Assembly (NCBI GenBank): GCA_020635675.1
Contig: JACJZJ010000001.1
Span: 868,001-932,000, forward strand
Length of the DNA stretch: 64,000 bases
Direction of reading: 5' to 3'
DNA from: Flavobacteriales bacterium
Lineage (GTDB): Bacteria > Bacteroidota > Bacteroidia > Flavobacteriales_F > PHOS-HE28
The position numbers and the translations under genes are program-made. Position 1 is the first letter of the stretch, and the number at the start of each line of letters is the position of its first letter. Under the pieces are notes generated by a model, which was not told where the DNA came from, did not search any database, and was given only the letters and a program-made list of their open reading frames with translations. Below are positions 1 to 7,213 of the stretch, one piece after another.

Positions 1-219
1 GGTGAAGAATTCGGTGGTGCGCAGATCGCCGTCCACATCGTAGTACATGTGCACGCAGCCCTCCAGGCAGTACCAGGATGCGGTGGCCACGTCACCCGCC
101 TTCAGCAGCACGGTGCCCTTCTTGAACCGTTTGATCGGCACTAGGCGGTCCATGTCCCGCGCCTCATCGGGCGAGAGCAGTTCGGCCATGCCGGGCAGTT
201 GGGAGGGCTTGAGGTCCAT
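1..219 (-). CDS. Crp/Fnr-family regulator, N-terminal fragment (runs off the window)
   Basis: The first 73 codons of a gene read leftwards and cut by the window edge; the start is the ATG complementary to 217-219. The peptide contains a run resembling the first strands of a cyclic-nucleotide-binding beta-barrel (GTVLLKAGDVATASWYCLEG, then a HMYYDVDG turn), typical of Crp/Fnr regulators of Bacteroidota, where the pocket often senses no cyclic nucleotide. The helix-turn-helix would lie outside the window, so DNA binding and ligand residues cannot be judged. The family assignment rests on this N-terminal pattern only. Confidence 0.7.
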   Translation of the reverse strand, partial: MDLKPSQLPGMAELLSPDEARDMDRLVPIKRFKKGTVLLKAGDVATASWYCLEGCVHMYYDVDGDLRTTEFFT

Positions 220-316
220 TCTTCGCCGGTGGGATGGACAAGATACGGATCGGGGTATAGCAGCGCCGGTGCACGTTTTGCAAGCCGTCCGGGGGGAGTC
301 TCGGAAGCGATCTCCC

Positions 317-898
317 TCAGAGCTCGGTACCTCCCTTACGCAGTTGGTACAAGCGCTCACTGAACCCGCCGTTCTCCTCGAAGTCGCGACCCAGGCGTTG
401 CAGTTGGCGGTCGAGCAGGGCGATGGCCACGTTGGACAGGATGCTGCCGATGTTGCCGGCGATCTCGGCCCAGCTTCGATCCGGATGGCGGGTGTGCACC
501 TCCCTGGTCCATTTGGCGAGTGCATCCGCATCGGCAAGTCGCCGATCGATGAGCTCCTGGCGAACGGGATCATCGCTCGGCCACTCCTTCAACTTGTTCT
601 GTCGAAGGAACGACTGATAGTCCTTGCGCAATTCCGTCTGGCTGGCCTTCGCGACATTGGTCAGGTTCATCTCCACCTTCTTGGAGGTCGCGCTGAACAC
701 ACTGCCTTCGGCGATGTTCCGGCTGCCGCTGCGTGCGGCCTGTTCCATCTGATCACGGGTACGGCTGCCCGGCTCGATGAACTTCTTCGTGAAGCGCACC
801 GTGAAGTCATAAAGCAGCTCGGCCACCTGATACCCCACGAGCTTCTCGAAGCCGCCGCTCTTGGGAAACACCTTGCTGTTGGGTGGGCGTTCGGGCAT
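317..898 (-). CDS. Four-helix-bundle suffix-domain protein (23S rRNA intervening-sequence protein family)
   Basis: 193 aa, all helical by appearance. The segment around residues 18-100 carries the family signature: hydrophobic-aromatic helix (VAELLYDFTVRFTKKF), then DQMEQAARSGSRNIAEG, then a helix with VAKASQTELRKDY. Members are related to proteins encoded inside 23S rRNA intervening sequences, but here the gene stands alone and there is no rRNA nearby. The protein is longer than the roughly 120-aa core because of a C-terminal suffix. Biochemical function is unknown; the fold assembles as small oligomers in solved homologues. A large inverted repeat (928-975) lies just upstream of its start. 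Confidence 0.75.
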   Translation of the reverse strand: MPERPPNSKVFPKSGGFEKLVGYQVAELLYDFTVRFTKKFIEPGSRTRDQMEQAARSGSRNIAEGSVFSATSKKVEMNLTNVAKASQTELRKDYQSFLRQNKLKEWPSDDPVRQELIDRRLADADALAKWTREVHTRHPDRSWAEIAGNIGSILSNVAIALLDRQLQRLGRDFEENGGFSERLYQLRKGGTEL

Positions 899-927
899 GG
901 TGGCAAGGTAGCACGGTGCCGTTTTTA

Positions 928-975
928 GTGGACGGGGGTGGACGGGGTAGCGGCACTCCGTCCACCCGTGTCCAC
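928..975. repeat. Inverted repeat with internal GTGGACGG direct repeats
   Basis: Left arm 928-945 and right arm 958-975 are complementary at 16 of 18 positions around a 12-nt loop. The left arm itself contains GTGGACGG twice. It lies between the stop of paaZ (991) and the start of the four-helix-bundle gene (898), both on the minus strand. It could end paaZ transcription, but read in that direction it is followed by an A-tract, not a U-tract, so a classical intrinsic terminator is not supported. A dispersed palindromic repeat is an alternative. Confidence 0.6.
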
Positions 976-990
976 CGGGGGGCGCTAGAT

Positions 991-3057
991 CTAACTCTGG
1001 TCCAGCTTCTTCACCATGGTCAGAATGGTCGCCAATGCAACGGTTTCCCCAGTTTCATCAATGACATCCACCAACCATTTCACGATCCCTCTCGCCACAT
1101 CCGCACCCTTCGGCGAATCCTCGGTCTTCGGCCGCTTCTCCTGATCCAATTTCTCTTTGCAGGTGAACCGCACCTGGATCGTCGACCCCGGATACACCGG
1201 TTTCAGGAACCTGCACTCTTCGATGCCGTAGTTGAGCAGCACCGGGCCTTTCGGCGGATCAACGAACAGGCCCGCCGCACGCGAGAGGATGAAATAGCCG
1301 TGCGCCACGCGGCCGGTGAAGGGGGTGCCATCGAGGGCGTTCTCATCCATGTGCGCATAGAAGCGGTCGCCGCTCAGCGCGGCGAAGTCCTCGATGTTCT
1401 TGAGCGTCACCTCGTGCTTCTCGGTGATCAGCGTATCGCCGATGTTGAGTTCCTCGAAATGCAGCTGGAACGGATGCTTCTCCGTGATGTGGTATTTCGC
1501 CCCCTGCTGGTACTGCTGCGTGAGGGCGGTGATGGTGGTGGGGCTGCCCTGGATGGCGGTGCGCTGCAGGTAGTGGAGCACGCCGCGCTTGCCGCCCATC
1601 TCCTCGCCGCCGCCCGCGCGGCCGGGACCGCCGTGCACCAGCGTGGCCAGCGGACTGCCGTGGCCGGTGTTCTCCTTCGCCATGTCGCGGTTCAGCACCA
1701 GCATGCGGCCGTGGTGGCTGGCGGCGCCCCAGATGAACTGCTGCGCGACCTTGTCGTCGTACGTGGCGATGGTGGCGCAGAGACTGCCCTTGCCGAGTTT
1801 GCTCAATGCCACGGCATCGTCCATGTTGTCATAGGGCATCAACGTGCTCACGGGCCCGAAGGCCTCCACGTTGTGGCTCACCCGCACCTTCCAGGGATCG
1901 GGGTTGTAGAGCAGGACGGGGCTCATGAAGGCACCCTTCTTCGCGTCGGCGCCGGTGACCTGGACGCTGTCCGGATCGCCGAATACCACCTCGGTGCCCT
2001 GCATCAATTCCTGCAGGGCGCGGCGCACCTCCTCGCGCTGGGTGGTGCCGGCGAGGGCGCCCATGCGCACGCCTTCGGTGCGCGGGTCGCCGATCACGGT
2101 ACTGCCCAGGCGCTTGCCCAGGGCGATCTGCACGTCCTCCACCAGGGCCTTCGGCACCAGGATGCGGCGGGCGCCAGTGCAGCGCTGGCCGCACTTCAGG
2201 GTGATCTCCTTGCCCACTTCCTTGATGAAGAGCGTGAACTCCTCGGTGTCGGGCGTGGCGTCGGGGCCGAGCACGATGGCGTTCAGGCTGTCGGCCTCCA
2301 TGTTGAAGGGCACGCTCTCATCGATCAGACGCGGATGGGCCTTCAGCATCCTGCCGGTACTGGCGCTGCCGGTGAAGGTGACGACGTCCTGGCTCATCAC
2401 ATGGTCCAGGATGCCATTGGCCGATCCGCAGATCAGCTGGATGGCGCCCTCGGGCAGGATGCCGCTGGCCACGATGTCCTCCACCATGGCGGCGGTGAGG
2501 TAGCTGGTGACGGTGGCGGGCTTCACCACGGCGGGCACGCCGGCCATCCAGTTCACGGCGCACTTCTCCAGCATACCCCAGATGGGGAAGTTGAAGGCGT
2601 TGATGTGCACGGCGACGCCCTCCTTGGGCACCATGATGTGGTGGCCGATGAAGGTGCCGTTCTTGCTGGTCTTGATGGCCTCGCCATCCACGTAGAAGGG
2701 CATGTTGCCCAGCGTGCGGCGCAAACTGGCGTTGGCGAAGAGGTTGCCGATGCCGCCCTCGATGTCCACCCAGCTGTCGGCCTTGGTCGCGCCGGTCTTG
2801 TAGCTGATCTGGTAATACTTGTCCTTGCGCTCCATCAGGTAGAGAGCCAGCGCCTTGAGCATGCGGCCGCGCTCGGGGAAGGTCATCTTCCGCAGCGGCG
2901 GACCACCTGTCGCGCGTGCATACTGCAACATGGCATCGAAATCGAGTCCGCCGGATGAAGTCGTGGCGACGAGCTCGCCGGTGGAAGCATCTACGAGCTC
3001 GGCCTGCTTGCCCGTGCCGGCCACCCATTGGCCGCAGGCGTAGTTCTTCAATTGCAT
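991..3057 (-). CDS. paaZ: Bifunctional PaaZ: oxepin-CoA hydrolase / 3-oxo-5,6-dehydrosuberyl-CoA semialdehyde dehydrogenase
   Basis: 688 aa, close to E. coli PaaZ (about 680 aa). Residues 1 to about 520 form an aldehyde dehydrogenase domain: the cofactor-site region HINAFNFPIWGMLEKCAVNW, the general base in FNMEADSLN, and the catalytic cysteine in LKCGQRCTGARR. Residues from about 540 on form a MaoC-like hydratase with the AHMDENA and GRVAHGYFILSRAAGL hot-dog signature. In phenylacetate catabolism the enzyme opens the oxepin-CoA ring and oxidises the resulting aldehyde. No other core paa genes flank it here; a PaaY-like protein lies 22 kb away (25546-26145). The start places MQLKNYACGQWVAG at the N-terminus as in the family. 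Confidence 0.92.
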   Translation of the reverse strand: MQLKNYACGQWVAGTGKQAELVDASTGELVATTSSGGLDFDAMLQYARATGGPPLRKMTFPERGRMLKALALYLMERKDKYYQISYKTGATKADSWVDIEGGIGNLFANASLRRTLGNMPFYVDGEAIKTSKNGTFIGHHIMVPKEGVAVHINAFNFPIWGMLEKCAVNWMAGVPAVVKPATVTSYLTAAMVEDIVASGILPEGAIQLICGSANGILDHVMSQDVVTFTGSASTGRMLKAHPRLIDESVPFNMEADSLNAIVLGPDATPDTEEFTLFIKEVGKEITLKCGQRCTGARRILVPKALVEDVQIALGKRLGSTVIGDPRTEGVRMGALAGTTQREEVRRALQELMQGTEVVFGDPDSVQVTGADAKKGAFMSPVLLYNPDPWKVRVSHNVEAFGPVSTLMPYDNMDDAVALSKLGKGSLCATIATYDDKVAQQFIWGAASHHGRMLVLNRDMAKENTGHGSPLATLVHGGPGRAGGGEEMGGKRGVLHYLQRTAIQGSPTTITALTQQYQQGAKYHITEKHPFQLHFEELNIGDTLITEKHEVTLKNIEDFAALSGDRFYAHMDENALDGTPFTGRVAHGYFILSRAAGLFVDPPKGPVLLNYGIEECRFLKPVYPGSTIQVRFTCKEKLDQEKRPKTEDSPKGADVARGIVKWLVDVIDETGETVALATILTMVKKLDQS

Positions 3058-3083
3058 GAGGGCGAAGGTCGGGAGGAAAGGCT

Positions 3084-3152
3084 ATCCGCAGATGACGCAG
3101 ATAAATGCCAGGGAAAGCTGGGCTATCTGTGACATCGGCGTCATCTGTGGAT
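3084..3152. repeat. REP-like imperfect palindrome
   Basis: Arms ATCCGCAGATGACGCAGAT (3084-3102) and its near complement (3134-3152) match at 17 of 19 positions, with a 31-nt loop. A shorter CAGATA/TATCTG pair (3098-3103 and 3124-3129) gives an alternative inner hairpin. It sits in the 235-bp gap between divergent paaZ and pirin. Palindromes of this general sequence type occur as dispersed intergenic repeats in many environmental bacteria; only one copy is seen in this window. Confidence 0.55.
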
Positions 3153-3292
3153 GAACCAGAGACACTGACCTTCCCAACACGAAGAAGCGCTCTTGGCATA
3201 TGGCCCTGCCGTATTGGCGCATACGCAGCACTGGCACGCTCATCGCTAGGTACAGCCGCCCATCCAGCTCCATAAGGATACGATGGGAATAG

Positions 3293-4171
3293 ATGACCAA
3301 GCGTAGTGTTGAGGCGGTGTTGGCGCCGCCACGGACCCACATGGTGGGCGATGGATTCAAGGTGAGCAACTTCTTCCCGATGGGTTACAACATCCCGCAG
3401 GACCGGCTCAGTCCGTTCTTCCTGCTGGACTACAACGCCCCGGTGGAGTTCAGCCCCACGGACAAGCCACGTGGTGTGGGCGTGCACCCGCACCGCGGTT
3501 TCGAGACGGTGACCTTCGCCTTCCAGGGCAAGGTGGCGCACCACGACAGCACGGGCAACAGCGGCATCATCGGCGAGGGCGACGTGCAATGGATGACCGC
3601 CGCCAGCGGTGTGCTGCACAAGGAGTACCACGAAGCCGAATTCGCGCGAAAGGGCGGCACCTTCCACATGGCGCAGCTGTGGGTGAACCTGCCGGCGAAG
3701 CACAAGATGGAGACCCCGCGCTACCAGGCCATCAAGTCGGCCGACATGCCCGAGGTGCAACTGCCCGACGGCCGGAGCCGGGCGCGCATCCTGGCCGGTG
3801 AACTCTTTGGTGCGAAAGGCCCGGCGAAGACCTGGTCGCCGATCATCGCGGCGACGATCGAACTGGGCGCCGATGGCAAGGCCGGATTCGAGCTGCCCGC
3901 AGGCTTCAACAGCACCATCCTGGTGGTGGATGGCGATGCGGCGGTGATCAACGGCAGCGAGGCTCCGGTGCATCACCTGGTGATCCTGGCCAACGACGGC
4001 ACCGCGGTGGAGGTGACCAGTGCGAACGGCGCCACCCTGCTGGTGCTCAGCGGCGAACCGCTGAACGAGCCGATCGCGGCCTACGGACCCTTCGTGATGA
4101 ACACCATGGAGGAGATCCACCAGGCCATGGCCGATGTGCAGGCCGGCAAATTCGGCGTGTTGGCGGATTGA
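3293..4171 (+). CDS. Pirin family protein (bicupin)
   Basis: 292 aa. The N-terminal cupin contains the metal-binding histidines in GVHPHRGFETVTF and the following KVAHHDSTGNSGIIGEGDVQWMTAASGVLHKEYHE segment, which is diagnostic of pirins and YhhW/YhaK-type quercetinases. A second cupin occupies roughly residues 180-280. Bacterial pirins are iron-binding proteins linked to redox sensing, some with quercetin 2,3-dioxygenase activity; which applies here cannot be told. Transcribed divergently from paaZ, and followed by a strong hairpin terminator (4189-4220). Confidence 0.9.
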   Translation: MTKRSVEAVLAPPRTHMVGDGFKVSNFFPMGYNIPQDRLSPFFLLDYNAPVEFSPTDKPRGVGVHPHRGFETVTFAFQGKVAHHDSTGNSGIIGEGDVQWMTAASGVLHKEYHEAEFARKGGTFHMAQLWVNLPAKHKMETPRYQAIKSADMPEVQLPDGRSRARILAGELFGAKGPAKTWSPIIAATIELGADGKAGFELPAGFNSTILVVDGDAAVINGSEAPVHHLVILANDGTAVEVTSANGATLLVLSGEPLNEPIAAYGPFVMNTMEEIHQAMADVQAGKFGVLAD

Positions 4172-4188
4172 TCGGACGGAACGAAACG

Positions 4189-4220
4189 GGACGGGGCCGT
4201 GGGCGACCACGGCCCCGTCC
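4189..4220. terminator. Bidirectional hairpin terminator
   Basis: A perfect 14-bp GC-rich stem (4189-4202 with 4207-4220) closed by a GCGA tetraloop, between the convergent pirin gene and the secreted-protein gene ending at 4253. Confidence 0.8.
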
Positions 4221-4252
4221 GTTCAATTGATCGTCGGACCTCGCTGGTATGC

Positions 4253-5539
4253 CTAGGGCAGCTGCTCCACCCGTGTGCTCGTGGGCAGGGTGCCACCGAT
4301 GGTCTGCAGGACCACATCCCGGTCATTGGCGGCCCCGGCATATTTCACAATGCCGTCCAGGTTCACATCCTCTAGACGGTACTGCCCGGTGAGCGTGGCG
4401 GTCGGCACGGTACCACCGATGGCCAAAAGGATCCCGTCGCGATCATTGGCCGCACCGGCGTATTTCACCATATGGTCACTACTGGCATCCCCGGCCCAGA
4501 GCGCCATGCCGCCCACCACGACCTTTCTGGCGTTCACACCCCATACGGGAAATGCCGCGTTGCTGAAGTCGTGCTGCGGACCGGCGAAGGCTGCATCCTC
4601 TAGGTCGAGCGCGTTGGCGGAAAGTATGCCGAGGTGGTTCCGGTGCTGCACCACCACGTGGTAGTTTCCCGCCGGCGCGTCGAAAACGATCGGGCTGGTC
4701 CCGAACGGGGTAAGCAGCGAACCGTTGCGTGCGAGAAGCACCTGTCGTGTGGCGATGACCTGGGTGGGGTCCGCCTGCGACCGCAGTTCCAGGCGCATCC
4801 AATCCACGATGTCCGTGGCCAGTAGGTCCGCAGTGGCCGATTCGCCGCCGCCACCGATCTGCGGATAGCCCAGGGCGCTGTAAGGTTCGGTCAAGGGCAA
4901 CAGCGACAGGGCACCCAGTGCGGTGCTCATCTGGCCGGTGCCCGGCATGAAGGGCCCGTCGAGGAACACCTTGCCGGCGAAGGTGGCTTGCCCGACGGGA
5001 TAGGTCACCACCTTCAGGTCATCGAAATACACGTGGCTCATCGTGGCCGAGCCGCCGATGGTCAGGAGGATCCCGAACTGTTCTCCTGTCACCCCGGGTG
5101 GTCCGATGGGTAGCGCAGGGAACTCGACCGGTGTGGCCCAGGAGCCGTCGCTCCAGCTGACACCGCTCATGCTCAAGCCGGAAGGGGTGAGCCATCCCGT
5201 ACCCGCGTTGGCGACCGCGATCGAACCGAACGGTGCATCGGCGTAAAGAGATGCGATCACCTGGTAGTACACGTTCGGGTCGTAGGGCAGGGGATGGAAG
5301 AGCAGAGGCATGTGGGCCGTACTGATGGGGGGCACGCTCAGGTCCGGCGACTCGCGTCCCGCTGCATGGGCGCTGACGGGGCCGGCGATGAAGGTCGGGT
5401 CGTTCCCGATCCAAGTCCATCCGTTGGCCGCGAGCGAGGACGCCGCGCCGCTCTCGAAATCCTCATGGAACAGCAGGGTCTGGGCTTGCAGCACTCCCGA
5501 TAGGCTGCCGAGCAGCACGGCGATCGCGCGGGAAGTCAT
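4253..5539 (-). CDS. Secreted protein with twin dockerin-like C-terminal repeats
   Basis: 428 aa with an N-terminal signal peptide (MTSRAIAVLLGSLSGVLQAQ). The first part (FHEDFESG onward, about residues 20-170) resembles a choice-of-anchor/jelly-roll adhesion domain. The end carries two copies of a VKYAGAANDRD-hydrophobic-IGG-T/V-PT unit separated by a LEDVNLDG linker and finishes in EQLP. This duplicated Asp/Asn-rich tail recurs at the end of Bacteroidota surface proteins and resembles a calcium-binding dockerin pair. No standard T9SS domain is visible, so the tail may itself be the anchoring or sorting element. Function beyond a cell-surface or secreted role is unknown. Confidence 0.7.
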   Translation of the reverse strand: MTSRAIAVLLGSLSGVLQAQTLLFHEDFESGAASSLAANGWTWIGNDPTFIAGPVSAHAAGRESPDLSVPPISTAHMPLLFHPLPYDPNVYYQVIASLYADAPFGSIAVANAGTGWLTPSGLSMSGVSWSDGSWATPVEFPALPIGPPGVTGEQFGILLTIGGSATMSHVYFDDLKVVTYPVGQATFAGKVFLDGPFMPGTGQMSTALGALSLLPLTEPYSALGYPQIGGGGESATADLLATDIVDWMRLELRSQADPTQVIATRQVLLARNGSLLTPFGTSPIVFDAPAGNYHVVVQHRNHLGILSANALDLEDAAFAGPQHDFSNAAFPVWGVNARKVVVGGMALWAGDASSDHMVKYAGAANDRDGILLAIGGTVPTATLTGQYRLEDVNLDGIVKYAGAANDRDVVLQTIGGTLPTSTRVEQLP

Positions 5540-5613
5540 GGAAGGAGGTGGGTGGTGTCGACCGGGGTCGGCCGATATGGAGACGAAAGAAGGTGCCGCT
5601 GGTTGTGCGTGGG

Positions 5614-7029
5614 TCAGTGTTTGATGAAACGGGCCGTCCTTACTTGATGTGGACCGATGGCCCGAACGCCATAGGTTCCTGAGGTCAACCCGCGCACGTC
5701 GATCGTGTTCATCATGCTTCCGGTCACCTCGTGGACCGTCCGTCCCTCCATATCCACGATCTCGATCGAACGCGGCACGTCACGGGTCGGAAAGACGAGA
5801 TGCAGGAGGTCCGATACCGGATCGGGATAGAGCAGGAACGAGGCCGCAGCTTGCCTGGTGATCCCCGTCGCGGTGCACGTCTCGAACGCACCGGCATCCA
5901 ATAGCGCATGCTGGCAGCGCAGGATGCTGTCCGTCGGATGCACGTATTCGTAATACGCCACCAGGTCGACGCCCGAGACCGAAACACCCGCCGGCGATCC
6001 GAGGTTGTGCGCAGGAGAGGTGTCGGTGATGTGGTAGTCATAGGTGGTCGGGGAAATGAAGCCCGCACTGGCGATGTTGGAGGTGACGAGGTTCGATGCG
6101 GTATCGGTGCCGGCGGGCCAGACACCATCGGTGAACGTGCCGCCACCGGCCAGGATGTTGTTCCACACCTTGAAATGGACCAGACCGGTGGGTACCGCGA
6201 AGTAGCTGCCCACGGTCTTTTCGTTCACGAGCGTGTTGTTGATGGCATAGAACCGGTGGGGGCCGGGGTTGCTGAGGCTTTCCACGCCATAGCCGACCAG
6301 GTTGGAGTTCTGGCCCATGGGCCCCTGCTGGATGCTGTTGCCGATCAGGTAGGCCTGGCCTCCGTCGGGCAGGTCGATCTCACGGCTGGCATCGCCGGTG
6401 GCCTCGTTGCCGATGCGGTTGTATGTGATGAAGTTGACGTGCGCGCGGCTCTTCAGCTCCTGGCCCACATGCGCGTGGTGGCTGTAGTTGAATCGGAAGA
6501 TGAGCGTGTCGATGTGGTTGATGTAGAGATTGTGTGAGAAGCCATCGCCGTAGCCGTTGTGCGCGAACTCCGAGAACTCGATGGTGATGTTGCTCGGGTT
6601 CACCGTGCCGGCGAGGATACCGTTCTCGTTGTCGTGGAAAAGACAATGACGCACGATGAGGTCGTGACCTTCCTGGCGAATGCCGGCGCCATTGTTGGAT
6701 GTGGACGTGCAATCGGCGAACGCGATCCATTCCACCGTGGTGCGATCGCCCTGGATCACCCAGATGGCCTTGTCGCCCCAGCTCAGGCCGTTCGATGCCA
6801 GCACCGCGAAGCCCCCCAAGCCGCGCAGCAGCAGATCGTCCGCCGTCCAGTTGGTGACATCGGAGGGGTAGGTGCCGGCGAGGATATCGACCGTATCGCC
6901 GTTCTGCACCAGTGATGCGACCTGGCTGGGTGTCGTGAAGGTCTGTCCCGGACCGACGGTCCAGATGGTGGCATGACCCAGGTGCGGAAGGAGGAACGCG
7001 CCGATAGCAATGATGGAAGTGCAACGCAT
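5614..7029 (-). CDS. Secreted right-handed beta-helix protein with T9SS type A sorting domain
   Basis: 471 aa from the ATG at 7029, chosen because it begins directly with a signal peptide (MRCTSIIAIGAFLLPHLGHA); the frame is open 23 codons further but that stretch is not signal-like. Residues of about 25-370 show repeated short turns with Asn/Gly/Asp (for example RQEGHDLIVRHCLFHDNENG), typical of parallel beta-helix carbohydrate-active or adhesive proteins; polysaccharide lyase-like activity is possible but no catalytic set can be named. The last about 75 residues (LLYPDPVSDLLHL ... GLTSGTYGV ... ARFIKH) are a T9SS C-terminal domain. Same strand as the following secreted-protein gene. Confidence 0.8.
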   Translation of the reverse strand: MRCTSIIAIGAFLLPHLGHATIWTVGPGQTFTTPSQVASLVQNGDTVDILAGTYPSDVTNWTADDLLLRGLGGFAVLASNGLSWGDKAIWVIQGDRTTVEWIAFADCTSTSNNGAGIRQEGHDLIVRHCLFHDNENGILAGTVNPSNITIEFSEFAHNGYGDGFSHNLYINHIDTLIFRFNYSHHAHVGQELKSRAHVNFITYNRIGNEATGDASREIDLPDGGQAYLIGNSIQQGPMGQNSNLVGYGVESLSNPGPHRFYAINNTLVNEKTVGSYFAVPTGLVHFKVWNNILAGGGTFTDGVWPAGTDTASNLVTSNIASAGFISPTTYDYHITDTSPAHNLGSPAGVSVSGVDLVAYYEYVHPTDSILRCQHALLDAGAFETCTATGITRQAAASFLLYPDPVSDLLHLVFPTRDVPRSIEIVDMEGRTVHEVTGSMMNTIDVRGLTSGTYGVRAIGPHQVRTARFIKH

Positions 7030-7213
7030 GTCCTCGAAGTTATTGACGATCGCCCCGGGATCCCTTGACGGATCGTCCGGTCCTCCTAAATTGACCATTG
7101 GATCCCGGTCGAGGAGCGGTGATCAAGGATCGGTCCAGCGCGGCGACCGGGAAATGAGCTGTAAGCGGAACGCCTCCCAAGCGTCCGCACCATTCGACCT
7201 CAACCCCTTTGCC

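Noticed and set aside
883..2958. A 691-codon open frame on the plus strand
   Set aside because: It is antisense to paaZ, whose domains and catalytic residues are unambiguous; long antisense frames are expected in GC-rich DNA.
2318..4210. A 630-codon minus-strand frame spanning paaZ and pirin
   Set aside because: It is a shadow of two well-supported genes in other frames, with low-complexity Arg/His/Gly composition and no domain pattern.
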